Positions 10,374 to 21,557 of a stretch of DNA of 64,000 bases are shown one piece after another. A program made the position numbers and the translations under genes. The stretch lies in contig KN832874.1 of NCBI GenBank assembly GCA_000827325.1, forward strand, positions 200,044 to 264,043. The letters are read 5' to 3'. Positions within the stretch are counted from its first letter, which is position 1; each line of letters begins with the position of its first letter. This DNA is from Oidiodendron maius Zn (lineage: Eukaryota > Ascomycota > Leotiomycetes > Myxotrichaceae). Below the pieces are notes generated by a model. It saw nothing but the letters and a program-made list of their open reading frames with translations. It had not been told where the DNA came from and ran no database searches.

Positions 10374-12682
10374 CTATACATATGCACCAGCTCGTGCCCT
10401 TGACTTCGCAAGTTTTTTCATCCCCTTCATAGATCTCCTAGGCCGAGATTTCAAATTCTTTTCAGAAGGTTTCTTTGCGAAATTCACCCACGCATTCATT
10501 GGCCTCCTGACACCAATAAACTTCCCGTCGGGCGAGAACACTTCCACCGAAGGCCAGTCCGGGTCGATTTCCTCGTCCTCTTTTTCGTATTTCTCGTCTG
10601 TCTTATGTCTCTCAGCTTTCTCTCCCCGCGTCCAATCATCGTTTCTTTCCTTCGTTTCTGGTAACATTGCACTAGGCTGTCTCCTAATCTGTGCGACGAG
10701 CTCCACCCACCCGACGCCTTCAATCAGGATATCGGCGGCCATGACGCGATATGGAAGTCTCTCGACTTTTATATTGGCTGCCTCGCGGGCGGTTACCGGA
10801 CCAGTACGCTGCTTTGTTACATCCCATTTCAAGTGAAACCTTCCCGCACTAGCAATGTTCTCGCCTGTCCCTGGCACTGAGATATTCTCCACATTGGATT
10901 CTCGAGTTTGCGTTTGAGTTCCAATAGCCTTTTCGGTTGATGTCAAATGAGGCTTAAGAGGATTGAAGGAATAAGCCAGGAAAACAAGGTTTGGTGTTAT
11001 GGGAGTAATGCGGATAAAGCCACCTAGCAGAAGAGATTGGCCAGGCTTAATGGATTGTTGTTCAGGTCTGATTCGAGAACGCATGATGAGAGACGGCCGA
11101 TGCTCAGGTTGGACATGCAGTTCGAGATCTCCTCTCGCAAGACCAGGAAGGTCGATTAACTCTCCCCTTCCGTTGCCATAGGGGACACGGATTGGCGACG
11201 CAGTGGTACCCGGAAGAGATGACACGAGTGGCATCTCAGGATAATCAGTTTCCTCTTGTGCTGGAGGGAGGAGGGAATTGGTGTCTAAATATTCATTCGA
11301 CACTGATTCAAGCTCCTCAAGATTAGCTGAGGGCGTGGCTTCTCCTAATAGCGGGACCTGGCTCACTTCAGCAGATTCACGCTCGGGCGCAGTAGACGAT
11401 TCTTGAGCGTCCAAGTGTTCCCTTGACGTACTGGCAATGAGATTCATAGGTTTATCTCCGGCAAAGAATCCTTTTTGTTCATCCGCAGGCTCGGCCTCAG
11501 TGCCTTCAACTGGTTCCAGAAGGACAGAGGTACCCGCCCCGATGGCTCTGCTCTGTGTCCATCTCGAGGGGGTGGCCAACGATTTAGTAGTCTCAAATGG
11601 CAACACACCGCGTCTGCCCTTCGGGAAGATTTCTCCAAAGAGCTGGCTCTTTCCAACATTAACCTTTCCCACCATCCACCCAGCACCTCCACGCTTCCAA
11701 ATATCTTCTTTCAACTCCTTTGTCCACCACCCTTGTTTGGCACTCACACATCGAACATTTCCAAGCCGGGAACCTTTCCCTGCTCTGCCAAGCGCATCAC
11801 GCAGGACATCTCTAAGATACGGCATCATGGCATTTACCTGCTCCTTTTTAGGTGCCAGGAGATCCGACCGTGTGATAACGAAGCTAACTTCCGTTTTCTT
11901 CCCTTGGTAAAACTTGCCCGTCTTTGAGCGCCTATTGAGAGACCGTTGAGGCGTTATATGCAGAAGTTTGTGCAGCCCCGGAATGATGGACATAGGGAAA
12001 TCTGCCGCGTCGATAATGTGGTAGACATGGTTGATCTTATGGGGAGACTCAAATAGTGTATCCTTGATGGAATAAATGGAAGGATGGTGTATAGACACGC
12101 CTGTATCATGATGCTTGATATTGTGACATCGGTCGCAGAGAGGAGGATCAGTAACTCCCAGTGGTCCTGCTTAAGCGTCAATTCATTGGACATATTCACA
12201 GAGTAGATTTTCCTACTACCTGGTTGACTTTTACTATTCTGAAAACTTAGCTGCTTCAAGATCTCTGGATCAATAGCTGCAGCCGCCTGCAAGGATTTCT
12301 CAATGATGGCATCTTCTTCAGATCGTCTTAGAGCTGATTTACCTCTAAGGTATTCGCTCACGGATCTTCTCTTTAGATTGTAGTAGCCGGCCTCATCCTT
12401 GTCGACGACTTGGGAGAGCGCGCCGCAGCCAGAGCATTGAGGGGGTAACTTCGTCAGTAATAAATCTGAGGGCTGCAGTTTCGTGAACTGTGGTAGACGT
12501 GTAGGAGTAGAAGTCAAATGGAGGGTCTGGGTAGAGGTTGTATAAGATTGTTGATAGTGGAATTGAGCACGAGACGCCCCAATCCAACCAGGGCAAAGAA
12601 ACAGAGGAAGCTCAGCAACAGGCGTTCTGAACGGATGCCCTGCCCTTCGGACAAGTCGCGCTCCTCCAGCACACACCGACAT
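10374..12682 (-). CDS. gep3: Gep3/Mtg3-type mitochondrial circularly permuted GTPase (YqeH family)
   Basis: A 751-residue protein of the YqeH class, known in yeast as Gep3/Mtg3 and needed for mitochondrial ribosome biogenesis. Motif order is permuted: a zinc finger first (CSGCGA, then PLCDRCH), then G4 TRSDLL, then G5 (CVSAKQG), followed by the P-loop G1 GKVNVGKS and G3 DLPG near the middle. A fungal C-terminal extension ends with many Arg/Lys. The N-terminal stretch is basic and hydroxylated, fitting mitochondrial import. Exons are 12682-12220 and 12166-10374. The 53-bp intron 12167-12219 joins SQPG to PLGVTDPPLC and gives 2256 coding bases. It is head-to-head with the mitoribosomal gene mrp49, 213 bp apart. 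Confidence 0.87.
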
Positions 12683-12895
12683 ATCAAAATCGGTGGAGAA
12701 ATAGCAAATCCAAGAAATGGTTAAAGGGTCGCGCTCCAGGAATATTTTTTGCTATCTGGGGTACGCGAAGATATCCGTCGGATAAAAGCTTAAATCGAAA
12801 TATTCAACCTCTCCTGCAAACGGTAACTTACAAGTGTCCCACCACCACATAAATTCTCCTCACTAATATCTCAGGTCAGGACATTATTAGTCAAG
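12683..12895. promoter_or_regulatory. Divergent promoter of gep3 and mrp49
   Basis: Only 213 bp separates the start codons of a mitoribosome-assembly GTPase and a mitoribosomal protein. Shared control is a reasonable inference. No particular site is claimed. Confidence 0.5.
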
Positions 12896-13676
12896 ATGGT
12901 GAGCGTAGTAAAGCGCATGCGGAAGCTGCAAGCTGTAAGTCTTCTTTCCCACGAAGTTTGTGAAGATTCCGGCAGGCTAATCTTTTCGTAGAAGGTAAAC
13001 TTCAACTATATCCTCCTCCACCCAAATCTTCCCATTGATCCATTTCCAGCTGCTTTTTATAAGATCCGGACCAGGCGCTGCTATACTACCGCCAGAAGTG
13101 GCGCGGATCCATATGGACTTCGCGCTGAACACTACCAAAGGACACCACGGTGCGAAGTACGTTCCCAGCTGCAATAAACACTACTCCGGCACCCGAATAT
13201 CACACCCTTCTTCATATCTCTATAAAGGTTAACTAACGACTCAACCCAGGCAGTTCTGGCGTAACCACCTTATCCGCTTGAAATACCACAACCCCGCGGT
13301 CCCCATGACGGTGAACCGAACCGAAGACGCCTCCGGGCCAGCGCTCATGACTCTACATTTCTCCTCCCCCTCCGGCAATACCCCCAATCCGTCAAACCCA
13401 TCTGAATCAACAGAAATCCCCACAACAACCCAAACAATCGACATGAGAAACCTCGAGTCCTCTGCCATCTTTGCGCAGCTAACGGCGTTGACCAAAGCCC
13501 GCGTATTGCGCACCGATCTAGAGGACGCCAAAATCGGACAGGACTTAGAAGAACAGGAAGCGCGCAACAATCGTGTCAGAGAGCTGATGCAAGCGGCAAT
13601 GGCGAGAAGGAAGAGAGAGAAGGCTATTTTGGCGCAGGCAAGAGGGGAGGTGGAGGCGTTGAAGAATGAGACGTAG
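12896..13676 (+). CDS. mrp49: Mitochondrial large-subunit ribosomal protein, Mrp49 type (L51/S25/CI-B8 fold)
   Basis: A 191-residue mitoribosomal protein. The start MVSVVKRMRKLQA is followed by SGPGAAILPPEVARIHMDF, then GHHGAKQFWRNHLIRLKYHNPAVPMTV. This is the core of the thioredoxin-like L51/S25/CI-B8 domain. A fungal C-terminal coiled coil with QEARNNRVRELMQAAMARRK ends the protein. Exons: 12896-12934, 12992-12994, 13050-13156 and 13250-13676 (576 bases). The second exon is just AAG, between introns of 57 and 55 bp, each with its own acceptor and branch-like signal. Merging them into one 115-bp intron also keeps the frame and would drop one Lys, so the microexon needs transcript proof. It is head-to-head with gep3. 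Confidence 0.88.
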
Positions 13677-14029
13677 ATTGGGAGAAGAGGAGGCGATTGC
13701 ATTATATTGGCGTTGGAAGCGTATGTAAGACTATTATACTATATGTATACGAGGGGTGGGAAGAATTTAATCCTGTATGATATCGATACAAACCGGGGTT
13801 GTACAATAGTAAGACTATGAATCAATTCCGTCCACAACTGAACAACCATTAATGGCATACTCTGTGCTGTAAACACGAACGTCCAGGTCAGTCAGGATGT
13901 ATCTTATCTTTGACTTCTATACCAGTATTGCTACCTACCCAGTCCTACACATCCCATACCTACAAACGCCCGGAATTCAAGGTATCATCTACCCGCTACC
14001 TCTTCCCCAATGCAATCAAAATGCTTCCT
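13677..14029. other. Convergent 3' spacer between mrp49 and the HECT ligase gene
   Basis: A 353-bp gap between two gene ends. I see no further gene or RNA. Confidence 0.35.
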
Positions 14030-17000
14030 CTACTTCAATCCAAAGCCTTCACTCTCATTAACGGCCCGCCAGAGCATGCGTTCCAGCTTCCCCCTCGAGG
14101 CGTAGCGATAGAGCGACAACATATTAAAACACGTCCTCGCAACAGGGAACCTGTTGCAGTCATCACCTAGACAGGAGAGCTTTATAACAAGGTTTGTCGC
14201 TCCCATAGCAGGAATTCGATCACTCCCAGTGATAAAACTCAGGAGTTTCCGCTGATCTTTTGGGCTTGCTGTCTCAAACGATTTCCAGAACCATTGCACT
14301 ACCGGCTCCGAGTCTGCGGCGTTCGGCACGCCCCAGTTCTCGCACACCGCTACGGCGCGGAGGGATGCGATATCGAGTGGCTCGTCGGAGCCGCGGATAA
14401 GCAGCTCAATTTCTTCTGGGCGGAAGAGAGAAAGTGCATTGCCTCCACAGACGGTGAAGAAGCCGCGTTTGAAAGGCTCAAACTGACGAACCACCTGAAC
14501 TTCGAGAAGGTAGCGCACATATAGGTCGACGAACTCCCTCCTATTGGTATTTGTAACGGGGATCTTTTCTCCGTCAGGGCATAGCGGGACCTGCATCGTC
14601 TGGCCATATCGCTCGATATCAGCGACGAAATCTCGGCAAAAGGTGCTTTCGACATCACCGTCGAATTCAAGTAGCTGCCGGAGGCCAGTGGCTAGAGCTG
14701 GCCGGTACTCCGCTAGGTCTTCCAAGGTGTATGTCATGATTGGCTTAGCATGTGATGATGCACCAGGCGCGGAAGCTGGCCCAGCCGCGAGCAGTTTTCT
14801 AAATGCAAAAGGAGGAAGTGCCACATCCAAGATGGTGGAGTTATAAATGGCAAGACCAAGTACAACGCCAACAAGGAAGAACTGATCCGTTGTCTCGAAG
14901 CTATAAGGGTTGAAGTAGCAGAAATACGAGTCCTCATCATATGTGAACATTCCTGCGCACAATAAGACTCTGCCATGCATAGTATTAGATATACGTACCA
15001 TGCTCGGGATTAAAGACATCCCTGACGAGCAGGAGAAACCACTCTTTACGCAGTCCTCCGGCGTCAATACCTTCTTCACCATTAAACTCGATGCGTAGCC
15101 CCTTCTTGATTTCCTCATTTCCAGAGCCGACGACCTCACTGACCCCTTTCAAGCTGTCCTCAACCAGGCAATCTCGCCGTATTTTTAGCACGAGATATTG
15201 ATTCACATTTTTGTGCGTCATGATGCTGTCGAAGAAAGCCTCTCGGGCTTTGACCTCCATCTGCCTCCGGGCATCGTGCTCCATGATCTGGATCTTGGCC
15301 CATATGCTTAGGAAGAATGGGTACTGGCAGAAAGTGAATTTCCCTCGCTTCGATTCCCAAGCCTCGAAATCAGCGATGAGATCAGAGTAGTCGAGAAGTG
15401 TGTTGTAGAAGTCACTCGTAGGTAAGATCTGACCGTGGTTATATGCTCTCTCACGAGCAGCCAGACCGGCACTCTGTCCATTTTCAGGAGTAAGAGCCTT
15501 TGCATTTACCTTTCTGCTCAGTCCACTGTTGCTTGCTGAGAAGAATAACGCCATTACCCTAGCAGCTGCTTTGATCTGCCAATCGTCATTGTAAATCACA
15601 GCCTGCGGCATGCTGTCATTCTTCTTCGACTGTCCTGAAGAGCCAATGGCGGCGTGAAGAGCTGCTGAGGTATTCCGTCCAGATGAACTCATACTTGGGA
15701 CCAAGCCTGCCGTAGGGTCCTGATCGACTTCGCGCTTCGCCCCATTCTGTCTGGTGAGCCTATAGGTGACGAAGCTTCCTATGAGATCCGTAGTTCTTTG
15801 AAATTGCCCGTCTGAGTACCTCGCAAACCAAGAAACTAGGTGGTGGTGACACTCATTCGGAAGATTCGAAAGTAAGCCAAGTATCCGTTTGATAATTCCT
15901 GAATGCCTCCCTGAGCTTCCTCGACCTGTGTTTGGTGCCTGAGTCGGATTTGGCGATACTGCTTTATCTTTCGGTGTTCTCGTACTTAGCTCCTGGATTA
16001 TCTTCCTCTCTGTTGACGCTGACCTCGATCTCGTTGGTCTCGAGTTGGAGTGGTTAGGGTAAAGTAACGGATTTGCAAGAATGATGAGTAGGAATCGGAG
16101 GTCGCCTGGTTCCTGCAATAGGCGGCCTGGTCGTTTCAGCAGACTCTCAGTCGCTTTGAGCAAAACCCTCTGGGCACGGAACTGTGCCTCGATCATCTGG
16201 GCCTCAATCTCATCCATCTCCTTATCGGAAAGTGGCGGTCTTCCCATATGAGGCTCTAAAGCCACTATCTCGTTTAGCTTCTGCTGCCACGACCTTCCAG
16301 CATTCAGAACGAGGTAGTACCACTCATTCACATCCGCCCAGTCGATCATAGGAGACTTCAATGTGACCAGGATGTCGTTAGATGTTTCTCTGCCGTGGAT
16401 CGCGCGAGACCGCTCAGGACTGCTCGAATCTGTCATTCCGTCTCCTCTCCACCACGAGCTGCTCTCAGTAATGTCTCCAATATGCAGCGTTTTGGCGTCT
16501 AGCTCCCACAAAGTCTCGCCACTTTGTACCTGCTTTTCGCCTGGGAAAGGACTCTTACGCTTCCCCTTATCTGCTCTAGCAATTTTGAGGGTGGTGCTCG
16601 GCCGCGATGTCTTGAACGAATTGTTGATGCATTCTAGCGTGCCAAAGGATAAGATTATAAAGTCTTCCAGTGGTTGAAATATGCTTTGAGGCGTCTCTAC
16701 TCGTCCTTGCCGTGCGTGAGTCTCCTTCGACATAGCCGCATGTATTTGATCTTCAGAATTTTCAATACTATCCTGTCGATGACTATTTTCCCGGCCTCGA
16801 TGGTGCTCAGCCTCATTCAAGCCTATCGCAGTCATGGTGAGAGGGAGTACCGAATGAACTTTGGTTGATAGAGACAACTCATCCCTACCTGTCTCTTGAG
16901 TATTCTTCCTTCCGACGGCGTCTCTCTTCCCTTTCACATCACCATCCTGATGCGTCAACCTCTGCAGCAGATAGTCCACAACACACTTCTCGATCAACTC

Positions 17001-17714
17001 TCTTGTCCTCCCAATCGATAGCTGAGGGACCCCCGCCCCTCCCTTGCCACCCTCTTTACCAGTCTTAACCCTCACCCCGTTCTCCCGTTGCACCTCCAAG
17101 CTCACCGGGTGCAGATCATTAATTGTTAAGCAGACCGTGCATCGAAAAACCGATAATTCGCGCGGCCAGCGCACGAGTGAGTCGCAGGTCATGCACTTGC
17201 CAGTAACCATTTCTTTGGAAGGATTCCCCGTATCCCCTTCTGCTCCCTTCACCTTCGAATTCAAGCCGTACTTCTTCAGGCCTGCTTCTAGTCCCAAGCT
17301 GCTCAGCTCCTGCTCCCGCTCGCGTTGGTGCGGCATGGGGCCAGAATCTTCACCATCCCCGCTCCGATTAGCTCCTGCACCACCTTTCCTTCCTCGTGCG
17401 AAGAGTCCTGGAAGTGTGTGTCCCAGACTCACAGCTCTGGTATGGCTCTGACTCCCACTCTGGTCCCCACTTCTGCTGGGAATCCCCCTCCGTCCTCCCC
17501 CGCGTCCTCTTGTTTTCAGCGCCGCTCTGGGCGAAGGAGGAAGCGTCGGGATGCCGTACGCATTCTCGAGGATGTCAGATTCGGTTATGCGGGACGGCAT
17601 GCGGGAATGCCCTGGAGAGGGGGAGGGGGAGGGGGATGTTGACGATGGAGGATTAGAGGCGGATGCTCCTGGAGGAGGTCGAGGAGGTAGCAGGCGGTTT
17701 GGCCAGGACGGCAT
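14030..17714 (-). CDS. hul4: HECT-type E3 ubiquitin ligase, HUL4-like
   Basis: A 1212-residue ligase. The N-terminus is low-complexity and Ser/Pro/Arg-rich. A four-Cys finger follows (CMTC, then RCTVC 13-16 residues on), then a helical middle. The HECT domain occupies the last 350-400 residues, from RIEFNGEEGIDAGGLRKEWF through FYFNPYSFE-like wording (YFCYFNPYSFETTDQFF) to the C-lobe. The catalytic Cys is in ARTCFNMLSLYRY near the C-terminus. This layout fits fungal Hul4, linked in yeast to turnover of chromatin-bound or unassembled proteins. One 46-bp intron, 14953-14998, joins NPEHG to MFTYDEDS. I chose ATG 17712-17714 (MPSWPNRLL) because the longer frame upstream has no ATG. Confidence 0.9.
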
Positions 17715-18540
17715 TGTGAGCTTGTGGTGGCATTGAGATGTGTGTATTTCCGTCTTTGTTTGTCTATCTGCGAAAGTTGGTAGGAAAGGCAAGAAGTCTC
17801 TTGAATATCAGGTACAGCGGGCTAGGTCTTGGAGGATTTAAAGAGGTAAGATAAGAAATGTAAACGAATGTTTGAAGAGAGGAGCTCCTTCTCAGGTACG
17901 AGTTTGTAAAACCCAAGGTTAATATTAAGGTTGAGCTACCGGAGAAGCTCGGCGACATAAAGTCGTTCGTACCTGAGATTTAGCCGCGAAAGAATAAGCA
18001 AGGCGGGAAATGTCAGCCTTCAGGTCGATTGGTTGGTCACGTCCGGTACGTCGTACTGTTTTAATTTTATTTCTTATTTAATTTTTGTCAATCTTGCAAT
18101 AATCTACGTGAAATAGGAAATATCATACGGGTCAAGCTGAGGTTGATGACTGGAAACTGCAAGGTTATCATGATGCGGGCGGTTGCTTTTACCCTATGAT
18201 ACGCCAGCCCTCCCCGCAAAGATTTTTGTTCCAGCTTGATACAAGCACATGCAAAATATTAGACAGGTTCATGTCATATTGTTTTACTTGTAACATTCAC
18301 GTCTACAGAAAACACATACATCACACATGATGATGAAGAAGCTTCTCAAATCACTTCAGTTCCACCGGTTTGCAATCAATTAACCTGCGTGAAAATACCA
18401 TTGAGCAAAAGTTTGTCTTTTTCATGCTATGCTTTTCGCAAGATAAGAGCTTTGACCCAGAACCGTTAAACATCCCGCCTGCCCACCGAAGCAGCAACGC
18501 AACAACCACACAAAAACGCTCAACCATAACAACCTCACAT
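17715..18540. other. Intergenic region between hul4 and rpl15
   Basis: An 826-bp stretch between two minus-strand genes. The part near 17715-18000 should carry the hul4 promoter. The part near 18240-18540 should carry the rpl15 3' untranslated region. No other supported feature. Confidence 0.35.
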
Positions 18541-19426
18541 CTATCTGTATCGCTGGAGTTTGAGGGTGTTGTGGCGCTTCCAGGTCTTTCTCCTGCCGGC
18601 GGTGGTCTTGTTGTAGGAGTGACCCTTGCCAAGGCCGCGCGACTTCTTGCCGGTGGCTGTGAGGCCACGAGACTCGCGATGCTTGTGGACGGGGTTGACG
18701 ATCCAGTTGATGCGGGGGTCGCGGCGGATAGCCTTGTGCTGCGGGTCGACGAGGATGATCTCGAAGTACTTGTATGTGGAGTCTTGGTTGATCCAGTATG
18801 AGTTGAGCACTCGCAAGTTGGCGCAGCGGCGGCCAACACGCTCCTCGGCAGTCGACTTCAGCGATCGCTGGTACTTGAGCTGGTTCACACCCTGGTTCGT
18901 GGGCTTGCCTTTGAGAGTGGTCAGTGACTATTTCAAGGAGGACACACAATACTCTGTACTTACCGTAAGTGGCACCCTTAGGCACTGGCCGCTTGCGCCC
19001 TCCACGGCGCACTCGAACGCGGTAAATAACATAGCCTTGCTTGGCCTTATAGCCCAGGCGGCGGGCCTTGTCAGGGCGCGAGGGGCGGGAGGCACGGTGG
19101 ATGACATTCAGCTGTCGGAGCTATATTATGCACTCTCAGCTAAGTTCAACGAGTGTATAGCAGGAGCATCCTCGAAGTATTATCTTCGAAGATGCCCACA
19201 ATCAGACCCGACTTGAAATCCACGATTTCTCCTCTTTCCTCTTCTCTTCTCATGTATCCGGGGAAGGAGCAGATTTGAAGTAGGATATAGAGGATCGATG
19301 GAAGTGTCGGTCGGTATTTCAAGGGTCGAATTCTCTTACCTCCCAGCATCGCACGCGCAGAAGGAAGCGCAGCACATCGGACTGCTTCTTCTTCTGGAGC
19401 TCTTCGACGTATTTGAGGGCACCCAT
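18541..19426 (-). CDS. rpl15: 60S ribosomal protein L15 (eL15)
   Basis: A 203-residue large-subunit ribosomal protein, the expected family length. Highly conserved phrases are in order: [80 protein letters not shown]-like wording ([19 protein letters not shown]), and [20 protein letters not shown] at the end. Exons: 19426-19340, 19120-18964 and 18908-18541 (612 bases). The first intron (19121-19339, 219 bp) is long for this window, as is common for ribosomal-protein genes. The second, 18909-18963, is 55 bp. The start lies in ATG 19424-19426 just after a short leader. Identity is certain. Confidence 0.97.
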
Positions 19427-21100
19427 CTGTAGAGAAATTAGCACGAGACCACAGTATTTGCGAGAATTGGAAGTAATGGAGGTCGGTGCGAGGAAGATAT
19501 CGTGCGAGCATTGATGCCCGCATGCACAAATCTCAATGTGCCACTAATGAAAGTGAGATAGCTCGCCCTCTTCTTCTCCAAACAGCTCAGTTAAATCAAA
19601 CATACTGACCTTCGCTATGTATTAGGGATGATGGTTGTCGTTGGTCGTGAATTCGTTCTCGGCTGAACGAAAGAAAATGAATGAGGGAATATTGAAAATG
19701 TGCGAACTTCTCGCTTAGCAAACCCGCTAAATGCTGCCCTGATTGGATCTAAGGCAACAAGGCAGTAATATTCAACTACTATCATGACGAAGATCACGGC
19801 TGTAGAAGAAGGTACTGTGGGAAAGTTGTTTGTATATTGAGCCACAGTATTGGAAGAATACTTCATCAAACTTACGGAGACACGCCAGCCACCTTTAGGA
19901 CCAGGCCAATCCAAAGCGCCAATAAGAGAAAGGGAGATGAGACGAGGAGGGAATACAGGAAGTCGACAGAGACAAGGGGCTCGTAGGTAACAAGATGATT
20001 TTACTAGTCTCCTTTGCTGTGACAATGTACATTCCATATACTGGCCCTGGGTTGGCGACTCCATTCTGCTCCTAAGTGGGAGAGGCCCAAGATGTCCATC
20101 TACTTCGATATGCTCGCACACACGCCAACCGAGCGAAATGTACAGTGTGGTTGCGTACACACGATTGAATGAGGCGGATTAGGCAGCGCTGGCCATTTAT
20201 GATCAGATTCGAGGTACTGCCACTGCCGTATTCTCTACTAATGTGCACGCATTGCAACATGGACCTCTAGAGTAGGCGTTGTACAGAAAGAAAAAGCTAA
20301 GTACGATCAAATAGCTGGCGTTTAATCCTCACCCGCAAACGTCTCAAGCACCACTGTTACTGCGAGCCGATTTGGGCCAAGGGACGCGATATGCAACTCG
20401 CCCTTTCGCGCATTGACCCTTCAAGACCACTGTCACAGCTGGGAGGGATCCAGTGTCTTTATTCAGCCAGCTGCATCGCAGCCTAACATTCCTCAAGTAG
20501 ATTGTAATAGCATTCGTGCTAATTAGGAAGCCAAGAATGTCATTGGAGAACGTCTTAAAAGGCATGTTCAGCTCATCCCGCTCAAGGGTTATTCTTTTCC
20601 AGTCCTATCGGTCGATTTTGAACACTACCGAGCTGGCCTATTGATAACTTCAATAAAAAATACCTTAGTCAAGAATAATGGACTTCATCACCGAGCCATG
20701 ATTTCGGTGAGCGATATTATCATTGAGTACCATTCTCATTTGCATTTTCTCTTTCTTCTAGGGTGTATTCACACGGCACTATTACTAGAGTTCTTTGATG
20801 ATCAAGGATGTCAATCCTGGTAGCAGGCCCAGGGGCAGTCGCCCTCCAGCCTTACCCCGCCAGATAAGCTGGTGCGGCAGAACACCAGCTTATCTCATAT
20901 GCTTGTTCGGACAAAGGTCGACAACAACCTTGCTGTCGAAAACGATGAAGAGGTCGAAAACGACAAAAAAGGGCAATGAAGATGAAGAGGATGACGATGA
21001 TTATTACGATATTTTCCGACGGAGCAAAGTGTCCTGAAGATGAACGGGGTGGCAAACGCAACGTCGGCGAATTCATTTTAGGGGGCGCATGTTATCTCCC
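19427..21100. other. Gene-poor stretch upstream of rpl15
   Basis: About 1.7 kb holding the rpl15 promoter and no convincing gene. Open frames exist (for example minus 19615-20160), but they lack known domains, and other frames overlap them. A perfect 13-bp inverted repeat sits at 20862-20895. Confidence 0.3.
20862..20895. repeat. Perfect 13-bp inverted repeat with 8-nt loop
   Basis: The left arm AGATAAGCTGGTG (20862-20874) and right arm CACCAGCTTATCT (20883-20895) are exact reverse complements around CGGCAGAA. RNA from either strand could fold into a stable hairpin. It lies outside any supported gene. It might be a remnant of a small transposable element, but nothing else supports that. Confidence 0.6.
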
Positions 21101-21129
21101 CTATCCTGACCGTACTATATAATCGTCCG

Positions 21130-21346
21130 ACACCGAGATTGTATAGCAGATGTCAATGATCAAGGCACGGATAATGAGGGATATCCTTGGCATGTGGCCA
21201 TTGAGTGGGCAAAGCTTAGCCCGGCAAACCTTGAAATGCTTAAACTAATCTTAGAGAAGAAGCCTGTCCTCGATGCGATGCGATGCGCAATAGGACATCG
21301 GCTCTTGTTGCTGCGCATGGAGACATTGATTTGGTGAAGCCCTGAA
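21130..21346 (+). pseudogene. Ankyrin-repeat gene fragment
   Basis: Translation shows a short run of ankyrin-like text. One frame gives ADVNDQGTDNEGYPWHVAIE and LEMLKLILEKKPVLDA. After a frame change near 21275-21285 (a GATGC-GATGC-like duplication) another gives RTSALVAAHGDIDLVK, then a stop. Ankyrin repeats read roughly as ...G.TPLH.A...G...+V..LL...AD.N, so the match is to repeat consensus only. No start, no full protein and a frameshift point to a remnant. The parent gene is unknown. Confidence 0.4.
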
Positions 21347-21557
21347 TAATTTGCACTTGTCTCGCAGCTGTGGCATATTGGACTTTATCTGTATCACGAC
21401 GGCTCCATTTCCATGTAGTAATTCTATTATCCTCTTCATCTTCTCTTTTAGCATTCGAGTCCAGTTCCTGCTCTTCCATTCCGAGACATCTATTAGCACA
21501 GCATGCAAAGCCAGACCTATCAACTCTTACTTTCTGGTCTATCCGCAAAGTCGACAA

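Noticed and set aside
17044-17656. Plus-strand open frames opposite the start of the HECT ligase gene
   Set aside because: Antisense of low-complexity Ser/Pro/Arg coding; the sense strand has the clear gene.
17715-17792. Longer N-terminus for the HECT ligase starting at 17792
   Set aside because: The codon there is TTG, not ATG. The first in-frame ATG is at 17712-17714, in good context.
19615-20160. 181-residue minus-strand open frame
   Set aside because: No recognisable domain, atypical composition, and no splice context; treated as chance.
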